The notes: a model not told the origin generated them from the sequence alone. A stretch of 64,000 bases of DNA from Streptomyces varsoviensis (GCF_000718635.1 NZ_JOBF01000005.1:62001-126000), one strand, 5' to 3'; shown: positions 50,308 through 60,167, counted from the stretch's first letter. Made by a program: numbers and translations.

Positions 50308-51381
50308 GTGACAGCGACAGCGTTTTCGGGAGCTTCCGCACCCTTGGAACCCTTGGCACCCTTGGCTCCTTTTGCACCTCATGGGGTCACCTCCGCCTCG
50401 GCGCTGCCCGAGCCGACGGTCGGGCGCATGATCACGAGCTGGCAGCTCGATCCGTACGCGCTCGTGCTGGTCCTCGTCCTCGGCGGGCTCTACGCGTGGG
50501 GCGTGGCGCGGGTGGTGCGGCGCGGCGAGCGGTGGCCGGTGGCGCGCGGCGCGGCGTTCGCCGTCATCGGGCTCGGCGCGATCGTGGTGGCGACGATGTC
50601 GGGGCTGGCCGTCTACGACCATGTGCTGTTCTGGCCGGCCGCCGTGCAGAACATCGTCCTCGACCTGATCGGCCCGCTCGGCCTCGCCCTGGGCGACCCG
50701 CTGTCGCTGGCGGCGCGGGCCCTGCCGCCGGAGGGCCGCGCGGCGCGCCGCCTCCAGGGGGCGATCAGCGGGCGCGTACTGCGCGTACTGACGTTCCCGC
50801 TGGTCAGCACGGCGCTGGTGTTCGCCTCCGAGATGCTGATCTACTTCACGCCGTACTTCGAGACGGCGCTGCGCCGCGACGCGCTGCACGAGCTGATGTA
50901 TCTGCAACTGCTGGTCGTGGGCACCCTGTTCGTGCTGCCCATGCTCACCCGGCAGGACCTCCTCCCCTCCTGGTGCGGCCACCCGCTCCGGGCGGCGTTC
51001 ATCTTCGTCGACGGCATCGTGGACGCCCTCCCCGGCCTCGTCGTCATGACCAGCGGCACCCTCGTCGCCGGCGGTTGGTACGCGGCCCAGGACCGCCCCT
51101 GGGGCCCGAGCCTGGAACGCGACCAGTTCATCGGCGGCGGCGCGATGATGACGATCGCCGAACTCGTCGGCCTGCCCTTCATCATCGCCGTCTTCGTCGA
51201 ATGGGTACGCGCCGAACGCCTCAAAACCGCCGAACTCGACGCCCGCCTCGACCGCGAACTAGAACACCACCCGGCCCCACAAACCTCCACCCCCACCACC
51301 GCCCCCGAACCCCAACTCACCCGCCCCTGGTGGGAAACCGACCAGGGCATCGTGGGCGAACGCTTCCGCAACGGGGGGTGA
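50308..51381 (+). CDS. CtaG-like cytochrome oxidase assembly membrane protein
   Basis: 357 aa from GTG 50308. About seven membrane segments; VYDHVLFWPAAVQNIVLDLIGPLGLALGDPLSLAARALPP is the caa3_CtaG block, but the second His of the usual motif is replaced (VQN). The N-terminus has a PLEPLAPLAPFAP repeat. The C-terminal tail is polar. The role in copper delivery to cytochrome oxidase is inferred from the family. Confidence 0.8.
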   Translation: MTATAFSGASAPLEPLAPLAPFAPHGVTSASALPEPTVGRMITSWQLDPYALVLVLVLGGLYAWGVARVVRRGERWPVARGAAFAVIGLGAIVVATMSGLAVYDHVLFWPAAVQNIVLDLIGPLGLALGDPLSLAARALPPEGRAARRLQGAISGRVLRVLTFPLVSTALVFASEMLIYFTPYFETALRRDALHELMYLQLLVVGTLFVLPMLTRQDLLPSWCGHPLRAAFIFVDGIVDALPGLVVMTSGTLVAGGWYAAQDRPWGPSLERDQFIGGGAMMTIAELVGLPFIIAVFVEWVRAERLKTAELDARLDRELEHHPAPQTSTPTTAPEPQLTRPWWETDQGIVGERFRNGG

Positions 51382-51418
51382 GGGACCCTCAGGCCGCCGT
51401 ACCCGGTGAGCGCGCGGT

Positions 51419-52264
51419 TCAGTCCGCGCCGAGGCGGTCCGCCAGGGATTGGAGGAGGGTGACGACGCCGCGGGGGCCGTCTACGACGAGGTCGGCTCGG
51501 TCGGCCAGTTCGGTGACTTCGGTGCTGCCGCTGCAGACGAGGAGGCCGGGGACGCCCTCGGTGCGGAGTTTGTCGACGGCGGCGAAGGCGGCGAGGTCGC
51601 CGAGGTCGTCGCCGGCGTAGAGGACGGAGCGGGCGCGCGTCTCGCGTACGTACTCGGCGAGGGCGACGCCCTTGTCCATGCCCGGCGGGCGCAGTTCCAG
51701 GACGTAGCGGCCGGGCTCGACGATCAGGCCGTGGCGCTCGGCCAGGTCGTGGAGCGGGGCGCGCAGCAGGTCGAAGGCGGCCTGCGGGTCGGCGGCGCGG
51801 CGGGTGTGCACGGCGACGGCGCGGCCCTTGCTCTCGGTCCACGTGCCGCGCCACGCCCCTGCCGCGTCCAGGACGCCGGGGAGTTCGGCCTGCGCGGCGG
51901 CGACCCCGGGGTGCGGCTCCGGGGCCTGTACGGTCCCGGTGGCCGCGTCCCAGCGCTCCGCGCCGTAGTGCCCGAGCACCGTCAGCCGCTCCAGGCCCGG
52001 TACGCCCGCGAAGCCGCCGTACCGTACGGCCACGCCCGCCGGCCGCCCGGTGAGCACGGTCACCGCGCCCAGCCGCGGCGCGATCCGGGCGAGGGCGGAC
52101 ACCGCTTCCGGGTGCGCCCGCGCGCGCTCCGGGTCGGCGACGATCTCGGCGAGGGTGCCGTCGAAGTCGAGGGCGACGGCGGCGCGTTCCGGAGCTTCGA
52201 GGAACGCGGCGAGGCCGTCGCGTCCGGCGGGCGTCACGGGTGCGAGGAGGGGGTTGCTGCCCAT
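51419..52264 (-). CDS. otsB: trehalose-6-phosphate phosphatase
   Basis: 281 aa. AVALDFDGTLAEIVADPERA holds the nucleophile Asp, VTVLTGRPAG follows, and YAGDDLGDLAAFAAVD is the HAD metal loop. It dephosphorylates trehalose-6-P from OtsA. Convergent with the CtaG gene and separated from otsA by it. Confidence 0.92.
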   Translation of the reverse strand: MGSNPLLAPVTPAGRDGLAAFLEAPERAAVALDFDGTLAEIVADPERARAHPEAVSALARIAPRLGAVTVLTGRPAGVAVRYGGFAGVPGLERLTVLGHYGAERWDAATGTVQAPEPHPGVAAAQAELPGVLDAAGAWRGTWTESKGRAVAVHTRRAADPQAAFDLLRAPLHDLAERHGLIVEPGRYVLELRPPGMDKGVALAEYVRETRARSVLYAGDDLGDLAAFAAVDKLRTEGVPGLLVCSGSTEVTELADRADLVVDGPRGVVTLLQSLADRLGAD

Positions 52265-52309
52265 GCGGGCGACCCTACCGGGGAGCGGCGCTTCCCCGGC
52301 CCGTCGCGG

Positions 52310-52636
52310 CTACCGCCGTTCGCGCCGGGCCGCCCGTACGCGGCGCAGCCGGTTGACCGTGACCGGGTCGTGGGCGAGGGCCCGTTCGTCGTCGAGCAGG
52401 GCGTTCAGGAGCTGGTAGTAGCGGGTCGGGGTGATGCCGAGCCGTTCCCGGATCTCCCGTTCCTTCGCGCCGGGGCCGGGCCACGAGCGCCGCTCCAGCG
52501 CGAGAACCGCCAGATCGCGGTCCGAGAGCGGCGGCCGATCCGGACCGGGCTCCCCCGGGCCCTCGGACGGGGGCTGAGACGGCGGCTCGGACGGGGGCTC
52601 AGACGGCGGCTCGGACTCCTCGCGCGGGCTGCTCAC
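52310..52636 (-). CDS. DUF3263 protein
   Basis: 108 aa from GTG 52636. The first 45 residues are a Ser/Pro/Glu repeat (SEPPSEPPSEPPSQPPSEG). The rest, LSDRDLAVLALERRSWPGPGAKEREIRERLGITPTRYYQLLNALLD, is DUF3263, a short helix-turn-helix-like domain. Function unknown, perhaps DNA binding. Confidence 0.85.
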   Translation of the reverse strand: MSSPREESEPPSEPPSEPPSQPPSEGPGEPGPDRPPLSDRDLAVLALERRSWPGPGAKEREIRERLGITPTRYYQLLNALLDDERALAHDPVTVNRLRRVRAARRERR

Positions 52637-52682
52637 CCCGCCCACCCTAGTGCCCCCCTGGCAGACATCGCCGGTCACGGCG

Positions 52683-53966
52683 CTAGCCGTCCGCGTTGTC
52701 CGTGGCCTCGGCCTCGCGCTGGAGCTCCCCGAGCACCGACGCCGGGTCGCCGCCCTTCTTCACCGTCGAGCCGATCTTCTCCTTCAGCGTCTTGGTGACG
52801 CGCGCCCACGACGTCTTGTCCGCCGGGTAGAACTGCGCGTACTGGAGCTGCTCCAGGAACGGCCAGAGCTTCTTCTCGTCGCCGTCGTTGCGCATCGCCT
52901 GGGACGCCGACGTGGTCACCGGCAGCATGTCGTACCGGCGCGTGAAGTCCAGGACGTTCTCCTTGTGGTAGATGAAGTCGAGGAAACGGCCGATCTGCTC
53001 GCGGCGGCCGTTCGCCTTGAACCCCATCATCCAGTCGGCGACGCCCATCGTCACCTCGGCCTTGCCGTCGACGCCGGGCAGCGGCGCCATCTTGTACTTG
53101 ATGTCGCGCGCGTCGGCCTGCCGCATCAGCGTGGGGTGGCCGTTGAGCATGCCGACCTCGCCGCGCGTGAACGCGTCGAAGACCTGCTGCCGGTTGGTGC
53201 GGGCGGGGTCGCCCGGCCCCGTCAGCCCCTTGCCGACCAGCTCGTCGCGCAGCCACTCAAACGCCTTGATGTTCTCGGGCGAGTCGATGGTGTACGCGCC
53301 GGTGCGGTCGGTGTAGCCGCCGCCCGCGCTGAGCATCCACATCATCGTCTCGGCCTGCGGCTCCTCCGGGCCGAACGGCAGCCCGAAGGGGATCTTCACG
53401 CCCGCGGCCTTGAGCTTGGTCGCGGCGGACTGGAGGTCGGCCCAGCTCTCCGGGGCCTTGGTGACGCCCGCCTTGGCGAACAGGTCCTCGTTGTAGAAGA
53501 GCAGCCGGGTGCTGGAGACGAACGGCAGCCCGTACTGGACCCGGTGCAGGTCGCCCGCCGCGGAGACCGACGATATGAAGTCGGACTGGGTGGGGATGGA
53601 CAGCAGTTGGTCGGCGCTGTAGAGCTTGCCGGCCGCGGCGTAGTCGGCGTACGCGCCGATCTGCGCGAGGTCCGGGGCCTGGCCCTCCCGCACCATCTGC
53701 GCGAGCCGCTTGTCGACTTCGGTCCAGGGCAGCACGGTCACATCGACCTTGATGCCCGCGTTCTTCGACTCGAAGGCGCGGATGACCTTCATCCAGTATT
53801 TCTTCGAGTTGTTGTCGGGCTTGTCGCCGTAGTCGGCCGCGACCAGCTTCAGCGTCACATCGCCCGAACCGGAGCTGTCGCCGCCGCCGCACGCCGCCAG
53901 CGTGGACGCCATCGCCGTCGTCGCGGCCCCCGCCGCCGTCAGACTCAAGAACCGCCGCCGCTGCAC
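52683..53966 (-). CDS. ABC sugar-transport solute-binding lipoprotein (Tat lipoprotein)
   Basis: 427 aa from GTG 53966 (GGGGAAG upstream). QRRRFLSLTAAGAATTAMAS continues to TLAAC: a twin-arginine-like signal with a lipobox, Cys26. VTLKLVAADYGDKP, IKVDVTVLPWTEVDKRLAQMVREGQAPDLAQIGAYADY and GLPFVSSTRLLFYNEDLFAKAG are the family-1 sugar-binding-protein blocks. No permease or ATPase genes are adjacent, so an MsiK-type ATPase and distant permeases are expected. Next to nag genes, so an amino sugar is likely. Confidence 0.85.
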   Translation of the reverse strand: MQRRRFLSLTAAGAATTAMASTLAACGGGDSSGSGDVTLKLVAADYGDKPDNNSKKYWMKVIRAFESKNAGIKVDVTVLPWTEVDKRLAQMVREGQAPDLAQIGAYADYAAAGKLYSADQLLSIPTQSDFISSVSAAGDLHRVQYGLPFVSSTRLLFYNEDLFAKAGVTKAPESWADLQSAATKLKAAGVKIPFGLPFGPEEPQAETMMWMLSAGGGYTDRTGAYTIDSPENIKAFEWLRDELVGKGLTGPGDPARTNRQQVFDAFTRGEVGMLNGHPTLMRQADARDIKYKMAPLPGVDGKAEVTMGVADWMMGFKANGRREQIGRFLDFIYHKENVLDFTRRYDMLPVTTSASQAMRNDGDEKKLWPFLEQLQYAQFYPADKTSWARVTKTLKEKIGSTVKKGGDPASVLGELQREAEATDNADG

Positions 53967-53993
53967 AGCTACTTCCCCACCTTGCGGATTAAT

Positions 53994-54044
53994 CGGTTTA
54001 ACCGGTATTGACCGTTGTTGATCGGACTGATCGTTGTTGATCGG
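53994..54044. promoter_or_regulatory. operator-like repeats before the binding-protein gene
   Basis: CGGTT-t-AACCG (53994-54004) is a perfect palindrome 28 bp before the start. CGTTGTTGATCGG occurs twice (54013 and 54032, spaced 19). The 392-bp gap to the SIS gene also holds two GCGGATTCCCCGGGCTCT copies (about 54090 and 54111). A regulator site is likely. Confidence 0.5.
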
Positions 54045-54358
54045 TTCGCTCGCGCCCCCGGGAGACCCGCGCGCCCCGAGGTCCGCACCGCGGATTCCCC
54101 GGGCTCTACCGCGGATTCCCCGGGCTCTCCGGGCCGGTCGCGGCTGCGAGTCTGCCCCGCGCGCCAGTCTAAGGTCTACTCCGCACCCGGTCTCGCTTCG
54201 GTCTCACCCTTCCCACGCGCAGCTCAGGGCTGCTATCCACGGAGCCGGCGCGGTGCGCGCGCCTGCCGCCGCCGACCCCTGTTCCGCCCCATCTGTTCCG
54301 CCCCGTCCCGTCGTCCCGTCCTCCCGTCGTCCCCTCACCTCACGAGGAGCAGCAGCAC

Positions 54359-55360
54359 ATGGAGTCGTCCTCCCGTACCGCAGCCGAGACAGCCACCCAG
54401 CCGAGCTGCTGGCGGCGCGCCGCCGAGGCCGCGGGCGCGAGCGCGAGCACAGGCACGACGGCCGTTCTGCCGCGGCCCGGCGAGCGGGTGGCGGTGACCG
54501 GCTGCGGCACGTCGTGGTTCATGGCCCAGTCGTACGCCGCCCTGCGCGAGGCCGCCGGGCAGGGCGAGACGGACGCGTTCGCCGCCTCGGAGTTCCCGGT
54601 GGGCCGCCCGTACGACCGGATCGTGGCGATCACCCGCTCCGGGACGACGACGGAGGTGCTCGACCTGCTGCGGGACGTACGGAAAGGGGGCATACGGGAC
54701 GGCGGTGTACGGGACCGGGGCGTACGGGACCGGGGCGGCCCGGCCACGCTGGCGCTGACCGCCGACGCGAAAACGCCCGTCATGGGCGCGGCGGACGAGG
54801 TGGCGGTGCTCGACTTCGCCGACGAGGAGTCCGTCGTACAGACGCGCTTCGCGACCACGGCCCTGGCCTTCCTGCGCGCCGGCCTGGAGGCGCACGGCCC
54901 GCTGCCCGCCGGGGTGAAGACGGTGGCGGAGGCGGCCGTCGACGCCGAACTGGCGGTCGTGCAACCGCTGCCGGAGGCCGCGCTCGCCGCCGAGCAGTGG
55001 ACGTTCCTGGGGCGCGGCTGGACGTACGGGCTGGCGCAGGAGGCGGGCCTGAAGATGCGCGAGGCGGCGGGCGCGTGGACCGAGGCGTACCCGGCGATGG
55101 AGTACCGGCACGGGCCGATCGCCATCACCGGGCCGGGCCGCGTCGCCTGGCTCTTCGGCGAACTGCCGCGAGGACTGGCCGACGACGTCGACCGCGTCGG
55201 CGGCACGCTGCTCGCGGACTCCTGCGCGGCGGGCTCCCTGGACCCCATGGCCGACCTCATCCGCGCCCAGCGCCTCGCCGTGGCCATCGCCGAATCCAAG
55301 GGCCACGACCCGGACCGCCCCCGCAACCTGACCCGAAGCGTGATCCTCCGGGAGCCCTGA
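54359..55360 (+). CDS. SIS-domain sugar-phosphate isomerase/deaminase, GlmS/AgaS-like
   Basis: 333 aa from ATG 54359 (GAGGAG about 9 nt upstream). VAVTGCGTSWFMAQSYAALREAAG and VAITRSGTTTEVLDLL are the first SIS domain; FLGRGWTYGLAQEAGLKMREAAG with EYRHGPIAI the second. A repeat-built loop (GGIRDGGVRDRGVRDRGG, about 110-128) is inserted in the first half. It probably deaminates or isomerises an amino-sugar phosphate beside nagK/nagA. Confidence 0.82.
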   Translation: MESSSRTAAETATQPSCWRRAAEAAGASASTGTTAVLPRPGERVAVTGCGTSWFMAQSYAALREAAGQGETDAFAASEFPVGRPYDRIVAITRSGTTTEVLDLLRDVRKGGIRDGGVRDRGVRDRGGPATLALTADAKTPVMGAADEVAVLDFADEESVVQTRFATTALAFLRAGLEAHGPLPAGVKTVAEAAVDAELAVVQPLPEAALAAEQWTFLGRGWTYGLAQEAGLKMREAAGAWTEAYPAMEYRHGPIAITGPGRVAWLFGELPRGLADDVDRVGGTLLADSCAAGSLDPMADLIRAQRLAVAIAESKGHDPDRPRNLTRSVILREP

Positions 55361-55569
55361 GCCCGCGGGGGGCCACCGGGGCCGGCCGGGGGGGCCGGCC
55401 GGCCCTCGCGGGCCCCGGGCACAGGCGCGAGGCCCCCGGCGGGAAGCCCCCGGCGTGAGATCCGCCACCTCGGGGGCGCGTGCGCCGGGTGGCGCGGGTG
55501 CGCGCTCGGCGTGTGATTGACCCTCCGGAGCGGGCCGTTCGGGCCCGGAGGGCGATGCCGCGCCGGGTA

Positions 55570-55585
55570 AGTGGACTAGACCTTT
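55570..55585 (+). promoter_or_regulatory. dre-like (DasR) site before nagK
   Basis: AGTGGACTAGACCTTT matches the DasR consensus TGGTCTAGACCA at 10 of 12 core bases. It is 29 bp before the nagK start. Confidence 0.65.
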
Positions 55586-55613
55586 CGCGGTACAACGCGC
55601 GAGACTGTCTCCC

Positions 55614-56555
55614 GTGAGACACGTCATCGCGCTCGATGTGGGCGGCACCGGGATGAAAGCCGCCCTCGTCGGGGCGGACAACACGCTTCTGTACGAGGCC
55701 AGACGCCCCACCGGCCGCGAGCGCGGGCCGCAGGCCATCGTCGGGGAGATCCTCGACTTCGCCGCCGAGCTGCGCGACAAGGGCCGCGAGCTGTTCGGCC
55801 GGCCGGCGGAGGCCGCCGGCGTGGCCGTCCCCGGCATCGTGGACGAGGCGAACGGCGTGGCCGTGTACGCCGCCAACCTCGGCTGGCGCGACCTCCCCAT
55901 GCGGCGGCTGCTCAGCGAACGGCTCGGCGGGCTCCCGGTGGCGCTCGGCCACGACGTACGGACCGGCGGCCTCGCCGAGGGCCGGATCGGCGCGGGCAAC
56001 GGCGCGGACCGGTTCCTGTTCATCCCGCTCGGCACCGGCATCGCGGGCGCCATCGGCATCGACGGCCGGATCGAGGCCGGCGCCCACGGCTACGCGGGCG
56101 AGATCGGCCACGTCGTGGTGCGCCCCGGCGGCGCGGAGTGCAGTTGCGGACAGCGCGGCTGCCTGGAGACCATCGCCTCCGCCTCCGCCGTCAGCCGCGC
56201 CTGGGCCGCCGCGAGCGGCGATCCGCGGGCCGACGCCGCGGACTGCGCGAAGGCCGTCGAGTCCGGCGACCCGCGCGCCGAGGCGGTCTGGCACGAGGCG
56301 GTCGGCGCCCTCGCCGACGGCCTGCTCATCGGACTCACCCTGCTCGACCCCCGCATGCTCATCATCGGTGGCGGGCTCGCCGAAGCGGGGGAAACCTTGT
56401 TCACGCCGCTGCGCGCGGCCGTCGCCGGCCGCGCCACGTTCCACAAGGTGCCCCGCATCGTCCCGGCGGCCCTCGGGGACACCGCGGGCTGCCTCGGCGC
56501 GGGGCTGCTCGCCTGGGATCTGCTCGCCACGAAATCCACGGAGGTTACCGCCTGA
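55614..56555 (+). CDS. nagK: ROK-family sugar kinase, NagK-like
   Basis: 313 aa from GTG 55614 (no ribosome site, possibly leaderless). VIALDVGGTGMKAALVG binds ATP; CSCGQRGCLETI is the ROK zinc motif; IIGGGLAEAGETL ends it. It phosphorylates GlcNAc or a related sugar. Its stop overlaps the nagA start by one base. Confidence 0.87.
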   Translation: MRHVIALDVGGTGMKAALVGADNTLLYEARRPTGRERGPQAIVGEILDFAAELRDKGRELFGRPAEAAGVAVPGIVDEANGVAVYAANLGWRDLPMRRLLSERLGGLPVALGHDVRTGGLAEGRIGAGNGADRFLFIPLGTGIAGAIGIDGRIEAGAHGYAGEIGHVVVRPGGAECSCGQRGCLETIASASAVSRAWAAASGDPRADAADCAKAVESGDPRAEAVWHEAVGALADGLLIGLTLLDPRMLIIGGGLAEAGETLFTPLRAAVAGRATFHKVPRIVPAALGDTAGCLGAGLLAWDLLATKSTEVTA

Positions 56556-57739
56556 TGGTCGAACGAACGGTTCTCTCGGGCGCGAGGGTGGTGCTGCCGA
56601 GCGGCGTGGTCGACGACGGCCGCGTCACCGTCGAGGGCCGGCGCCTCGTCGACGCCGGCACGGCCGCTCCGGACGGCCCGCGGGGCGCGGCGACGGCACT
56701 GGACCTGACCGGGCACACGATCGTCCCCGGCTTCGTCGACATCCACGTGCACGGCGGCGGCGGGGCCTCGTTCTCCAGCGGCACCGCCGAGGAGGCGCTC
56801 ACCACGATCCGTACGCACCGCGCGCACGGCACCACGACGACGGTGGCCTCCACGGTCACCGGCGACCTCGACGACCTGGCCCGGCAGGCGGCCGTCCTCT
56901 CCGAGCTGACCGAGCAGGGCGACCTGGCGGGCATCCACTTCGAGGGGCCGTTCATCTCCTCGCACCGCTGCGGCGCGCACCAGCCGGAGCTGCTGCGCGA
57001 CCCGGACCCGGCGGACGTGCGCAAGCTCGTCGAGGCGGCGCGCGGCGCGGCGCGGATGATGACGCTCGCCCCCGAGCTGCCGGGCGGCCTCGACTCCGTG
57101 CGGCTCCTCGCCGAGGCGGGGGTCATCGCGGCCGTCGGGCACACCGACTCGGACTACGACGCCACGCGGCAGGCCATCGACGCGGGCGCGACGGTGGCCA
57201 CCCACCTCTTCAACGCCATGCCCTCGCTGCTGCACCGCGCGCCCGGCCCCATCGCGGCGCTCCTGGAGGACGAGCGGATCACCGTCGAGCTGATCAATGA
57301 CGGTACGCACCTGCACCCCTCGATCCTGGAGCTGGCGTTCGGCCGCGCCGGGGCGGACCGCGTCGCGTTCATCACGGACGCGATGGGCGCGGCCGGCATG
57401 TCCGACGGCCAGTACCGGCTCGGCCCGATGCGGGTCGATGTCACGGACGGCGTCGCGCGGATCGCGGACGGCCCCACGGCCGGCGCCATCGCGGGCTCGA
57501 CGCTCACCCTCGACACGGCCTTCAAGCGGGCGCTGACCGTGGACGGGCTGCCCGTCGAGGACGTCGTACGGGCGCTGTCCGCGAACCCCGCGCGGCTGCT
57601 GGGCGTGGCCGACCGGGTCGGTTCGCTGGAGCCGGGCAAGGACGCGGACCTGGTGGTGTTCGACGCCGCGTACGACCTGGTGGGCGTCATGCGGCACGGC
57701 GAATGGATCGTCAAGCCCGCGTCCATTACCGGCACCTGA
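56555..57739 (+). CDS. nagA: N-acetylglucosamine-6-phosphate deacetylase
   Basis: 394 aa from ATG 56555. GHTIVPGFVDIHVHGGGG carries the HxH metal pair; GIHFEGPFIS, VGHTDSDYDATRQAIDAGATVATHLFNAM and AFITDAMGAAGM are typical. It removes the acetyl group of GlcNAc-6-P, also made by MurQ. It overlaps nagK; GGAGG lies upstream. Confidence 0.95.
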   Translation: MVERTVLSGARVVLPSGVVDDGRVTVEGRRLVDAGTAAPDGPRGAATALDLTGHTIVPGFVDIHVHGGGGASFSSGTAEEALTTIRTHRAHGTTTTVASTVTGDLDDLARQAAVLSELTEQGDLAGIHFEGPFISSHRCGAHQPELLRDPDPADVRKLVEAARGAARMMTLAPELPGGLDSVRLLAEAGVIAAVGHTDSDYDATRQAIDAGATVATHLFNAMPSLLHRAPGPIAALLEDERITVELINDGTHLHPSILELAFGRAGADRVAFITDAMGAAGMSDGQYRLGPMRVDVTDGVARIADGPTAGAIAGSTLTLDTAFKRALTVDGLPVEDVVRALSANPARLLGVADRVGSLEPGKDADLVVFDAAYDLVGVMRHGEWIVKPASITGT

Positions 57740-57915
57740 TCTCCCAAACCACCCGAATGGGTGGTGCGGCGCGGCGGCGCGACGGCCTCAACTACGTCGC
57801 GGACATTGCGAATCGATCGCGAACGACGGCGGTCGGCCCCCTGGACCTGGGCCGGCCGCCGTCGGTTTGGCATGATCGCGAAGGTATAGCACGCGCGTTC
57901 TTAAGGGTGGTCCAC

Positions 57916-58863
57916 GTGATCCTCACCGTCACACTCAACGCCGCCCTCGACATCACCTACCGCGTACCCGAACTCCGCCGGCACGCCTCGCACCGCGTCA
58001 CCGAGGTCGTCGAGCGCCCCGGCGGCAAGGGCCTCAACGTCGCGCGCGTACTGGCCGCCCTGGGGCACGACACGGTCGTCACGGGGTTCGCGGGCGGCAT
58101 CACGGGCGAGGCGCTGCGTGCCCAGATCCGGGACGCCGCGCGGTCGGCCGTATCCGGCGCCCTCACCGACGCCCTCGTGCCCATCGCCGGGAACACCCGC
58201 CGCACCGTCGGCGTCGTCGACGCCGCGACCGGCGACACCACCCAGCTCAACGAGGCCGGCCCCACCATCGCCGCCGCCGAGTGGAACGCCTTCACCAGCG
58301 CGTACGCGACGCTCCTGGCCGACGCCTCCGCCGTCGCCCTGTGCGGCAGCCTCCCGCCCGGCGTGCCCGTCGGCGCGTACGCGGACCTCGTGCGCCGGGC
58401 GCGCGCGGCGAGCGTCCCCGTGCTGCTCGACACCAGCGGCGAGCCCCTGCACCGCGGCATCGCCGCCCGCCCCGACCTGGTCAAGCCCAACGCCGCCGAA
58501 CTCGCCGAGCTCACGGGCTCCACCGAGCCGCTGCGCGCCGCCCGGGCCGCCCGCCGCCGCGGCGCCCACGCCGTCGCCGCCTCCCTCGGCGCGGACGGCA
58601 TGCTCGCCGTCACCTCCGACGCCGCCTGGCGGGCCGCCCCGCCGGAGCGGATCGCGGGCAACCCCACGGGGGCCGGCGACTCGGCCGTCGCGGGGCTCCT
58701 CTCCGCCTGGGCCGAGAACCTTCCCTGGCCGGACCGGCTGGCCCGCGCGGTGGCCCTGTCGGCCGCGACCGTGCGGGCCCCCACCGCGGGGGACTTCGAC
58801 CGCCCGACGTACGAACGCCTCCTGCCGCTGGTCGAGGTCGCCCCCGCCACCGCGGTCGGCTGA
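57916..58863 (+). CDS. PfkB-family sugar kinase (1-phosphofructokinase/tagatose kinase type)
   Basis: 315 aa from GTG 57916 (AGGGTGG upstream). MILTVTLNAALDITYRV, HRVTEVVERPGGKGLNVARVLAALG and AGNPTGAGDSAVAGLL (catalytic Asp) fit hexose-phosphate kinases. Follows nagA by 176 bp; probably fructose-1-P or tagatose-6-P. Confidence 0.87.
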   Translation: MILTVTLNAALDITYRVPELRRHASHRVTEVVERPGGKGLNVARVLAALGHDTVVTGFAGGITGEALRAQIRDAARSAVSGALTDALVPIAGNTRRTVGVVDAATGDTTQLNEAGPTIAAAEWNAFTSAYATLLADASAVALCGSLPPGVPVGAYADLVRRARAASVPVLLDTSGEPLHRGIAARPDLVKPNAAELAELTGSTEPLRAARAARRRGAHAVAASLGADGMLAVTSDAAWRAAPPERIAGNPTGAGDSAVAGLLSAWAENLPWPDRLARAVALSAATVRAPTAGDFDRPTYERLLPLVEVAPATAVG

Positions 58864-58922
58864 TCCGTCATCGCGGTCGGCTGACCGTCCGAGGCCGGTC
58901 CGCGCGCCGCGCGGCTACCCCG

Positions 58923-59969
58923 CTACCGCCCCGGCTTGACGTGACCGGCTGTCAGCCAGACCTGGTCGATGTTGAACCCGCACTTGTTGCCCTGCTCGCA
59001 CGAGATCTTGATGGTGTTCTTGCCCTTTTTCAGGTCGATCCAGGCCCAGGTGTTCGTCCAGCCCTTCTCCCAGTCGCCGTCCTTGGCGCCGGCGAAGTTG
59101 CCCATGCTCAGCGGCTGGTCGCGGGGCGTGCCGTTGATCGTGAGCGTGGAGTTGGCGTCCTTGCCGGGCACGCCGAAGTTCACCGAGAGCGTGTAGTCGC
59201 CGCCCTTGGGGACGTTGACGTCCCAGGTGACGCCCGCGCCGGGCTTGTCCATGCCCCCCACGTACGCGCCGTCGGAGGACCGCGCGCCCTTCACGTCCTT
59301 GGACGTGGTGGCGCCGCCGTCGACGCGCAGGCTGCCCGCGTCCTCCTTGGGCATCTTGCCGGGGGTCTTGCTCGGGGTGGGCGAGTTGCTGGGCTCGTCA
59401 CTGGGCTTGTCGCTGGGGCCGGCGGAGGGCGTCGCGCCGGACGCGGAGTCCTTCTTCTCGTCCCCGTTGTTGCTCATCACGGCGACGCTGATGCCGGCGA
59501 TGACGACCACGACGACCGCGATGGCGCCGATGAGCATGCCGCGCCGGTTGGGACGGCCGCCGCCCGGGCCGCCGTCCTGGCCGTAGCCGGGGCCGCCCGG
59601 CCTGCGGGGCGCGCCGCCGGGGAGCGTCTCGGGGGCGGCGTACGAGGCGTTGGGCTGCTGCGCGTAACCGGGCTGCTGCCCGTACCCCTGCTGCTGGCCG
59701 TACCCCTGCTGTCCGTAGCCCTGCTGTTGCCCGTAACCCTGCTGCTGGCCGTAGCCCTGCTGGTTGGGCACGCCCTGGCCGTACGTGCCGCCCTGCTGCT
59801 GTCCGTACTGCCGGGAGCCGACGGGGCGGACCTGGTTGTACGACGTGCGGGGGACGCCGGGCTGCTGCGCGGGCCCGCCCTCGGGCTCGCCGCCCTCCGA
59901 GCGGTACAGATAGGCGAACGGGTCGTCGTTCTCCGGCTTGTCGCCCGCGCCGTTGTTACCGGCCGTCAT
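58923..59969 (-). CDS. membrane-anchored protein with Gln/Gly/Tyr repeats and a CBM6/35-like domain
   Basis: 348 aa. The cytoplasmic part has repeats of GYGQQQ (about 60-105). One membrane helix ([21 protein letters not shown], about 143-165) follows, then a Ser/Pro linker and a C-terminal beta-sandwich ([66 protein letters not shown]). The outer domain should bind sugar. Probably a cell-surface carbohydrate-binding protein, next to the nag genes. ATG 59969 has GGGAG upstream. Confidence 0.82.
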   Translation of the reverse strand: MTAGNNGAGDKPENDDPFAYLYRSEGGEPEGGPAQQPGVPRTSYNQVRPVGSRQYGQQQGGTYGQGVPNQQGYGQQQGYGQQQGYGQQGYGQQQGYGQQPGYAQQPNASYAAPETLPGGAPRRPGGPGYGQDGGPGGGRPNRRGMLIGAIAVVVVVIAGISVAVMSNNGDEKKDSASGATPSAGPSDKPSDEPSNSPTPSKTPGKMPKEDAGSLRVDGGATTSKDVKGARSSDGAYVGGMDKPGAGVTWDVNVPKGGDYTLSVNFGVPGKDANSTLTINGTPRDQPLSMGNFAGAKDGDWEKGWTNTWAWIDLKKGKNTIKISCEQGNKCGFNIDQVWLTAGHVKPGR

Positions 59970-60167
59970 CCCCTGTCACTCCCAACATGCTGTACCCACC
60001 GGCGCCCATCACGTACGCGCCGGGCCGCGGTGTCCGGGCCGGGGCGGCCTGGACCGGGCTCACGCGATCCCGGATGGCCGGAATTCTTGATCGATTCGCG
60101 GTGGGCGACAGGCGCCGCCCCGCCGCAGCCTACCCCGTACGGAGTAGCCGGCGTGGTGCCGCTGACC

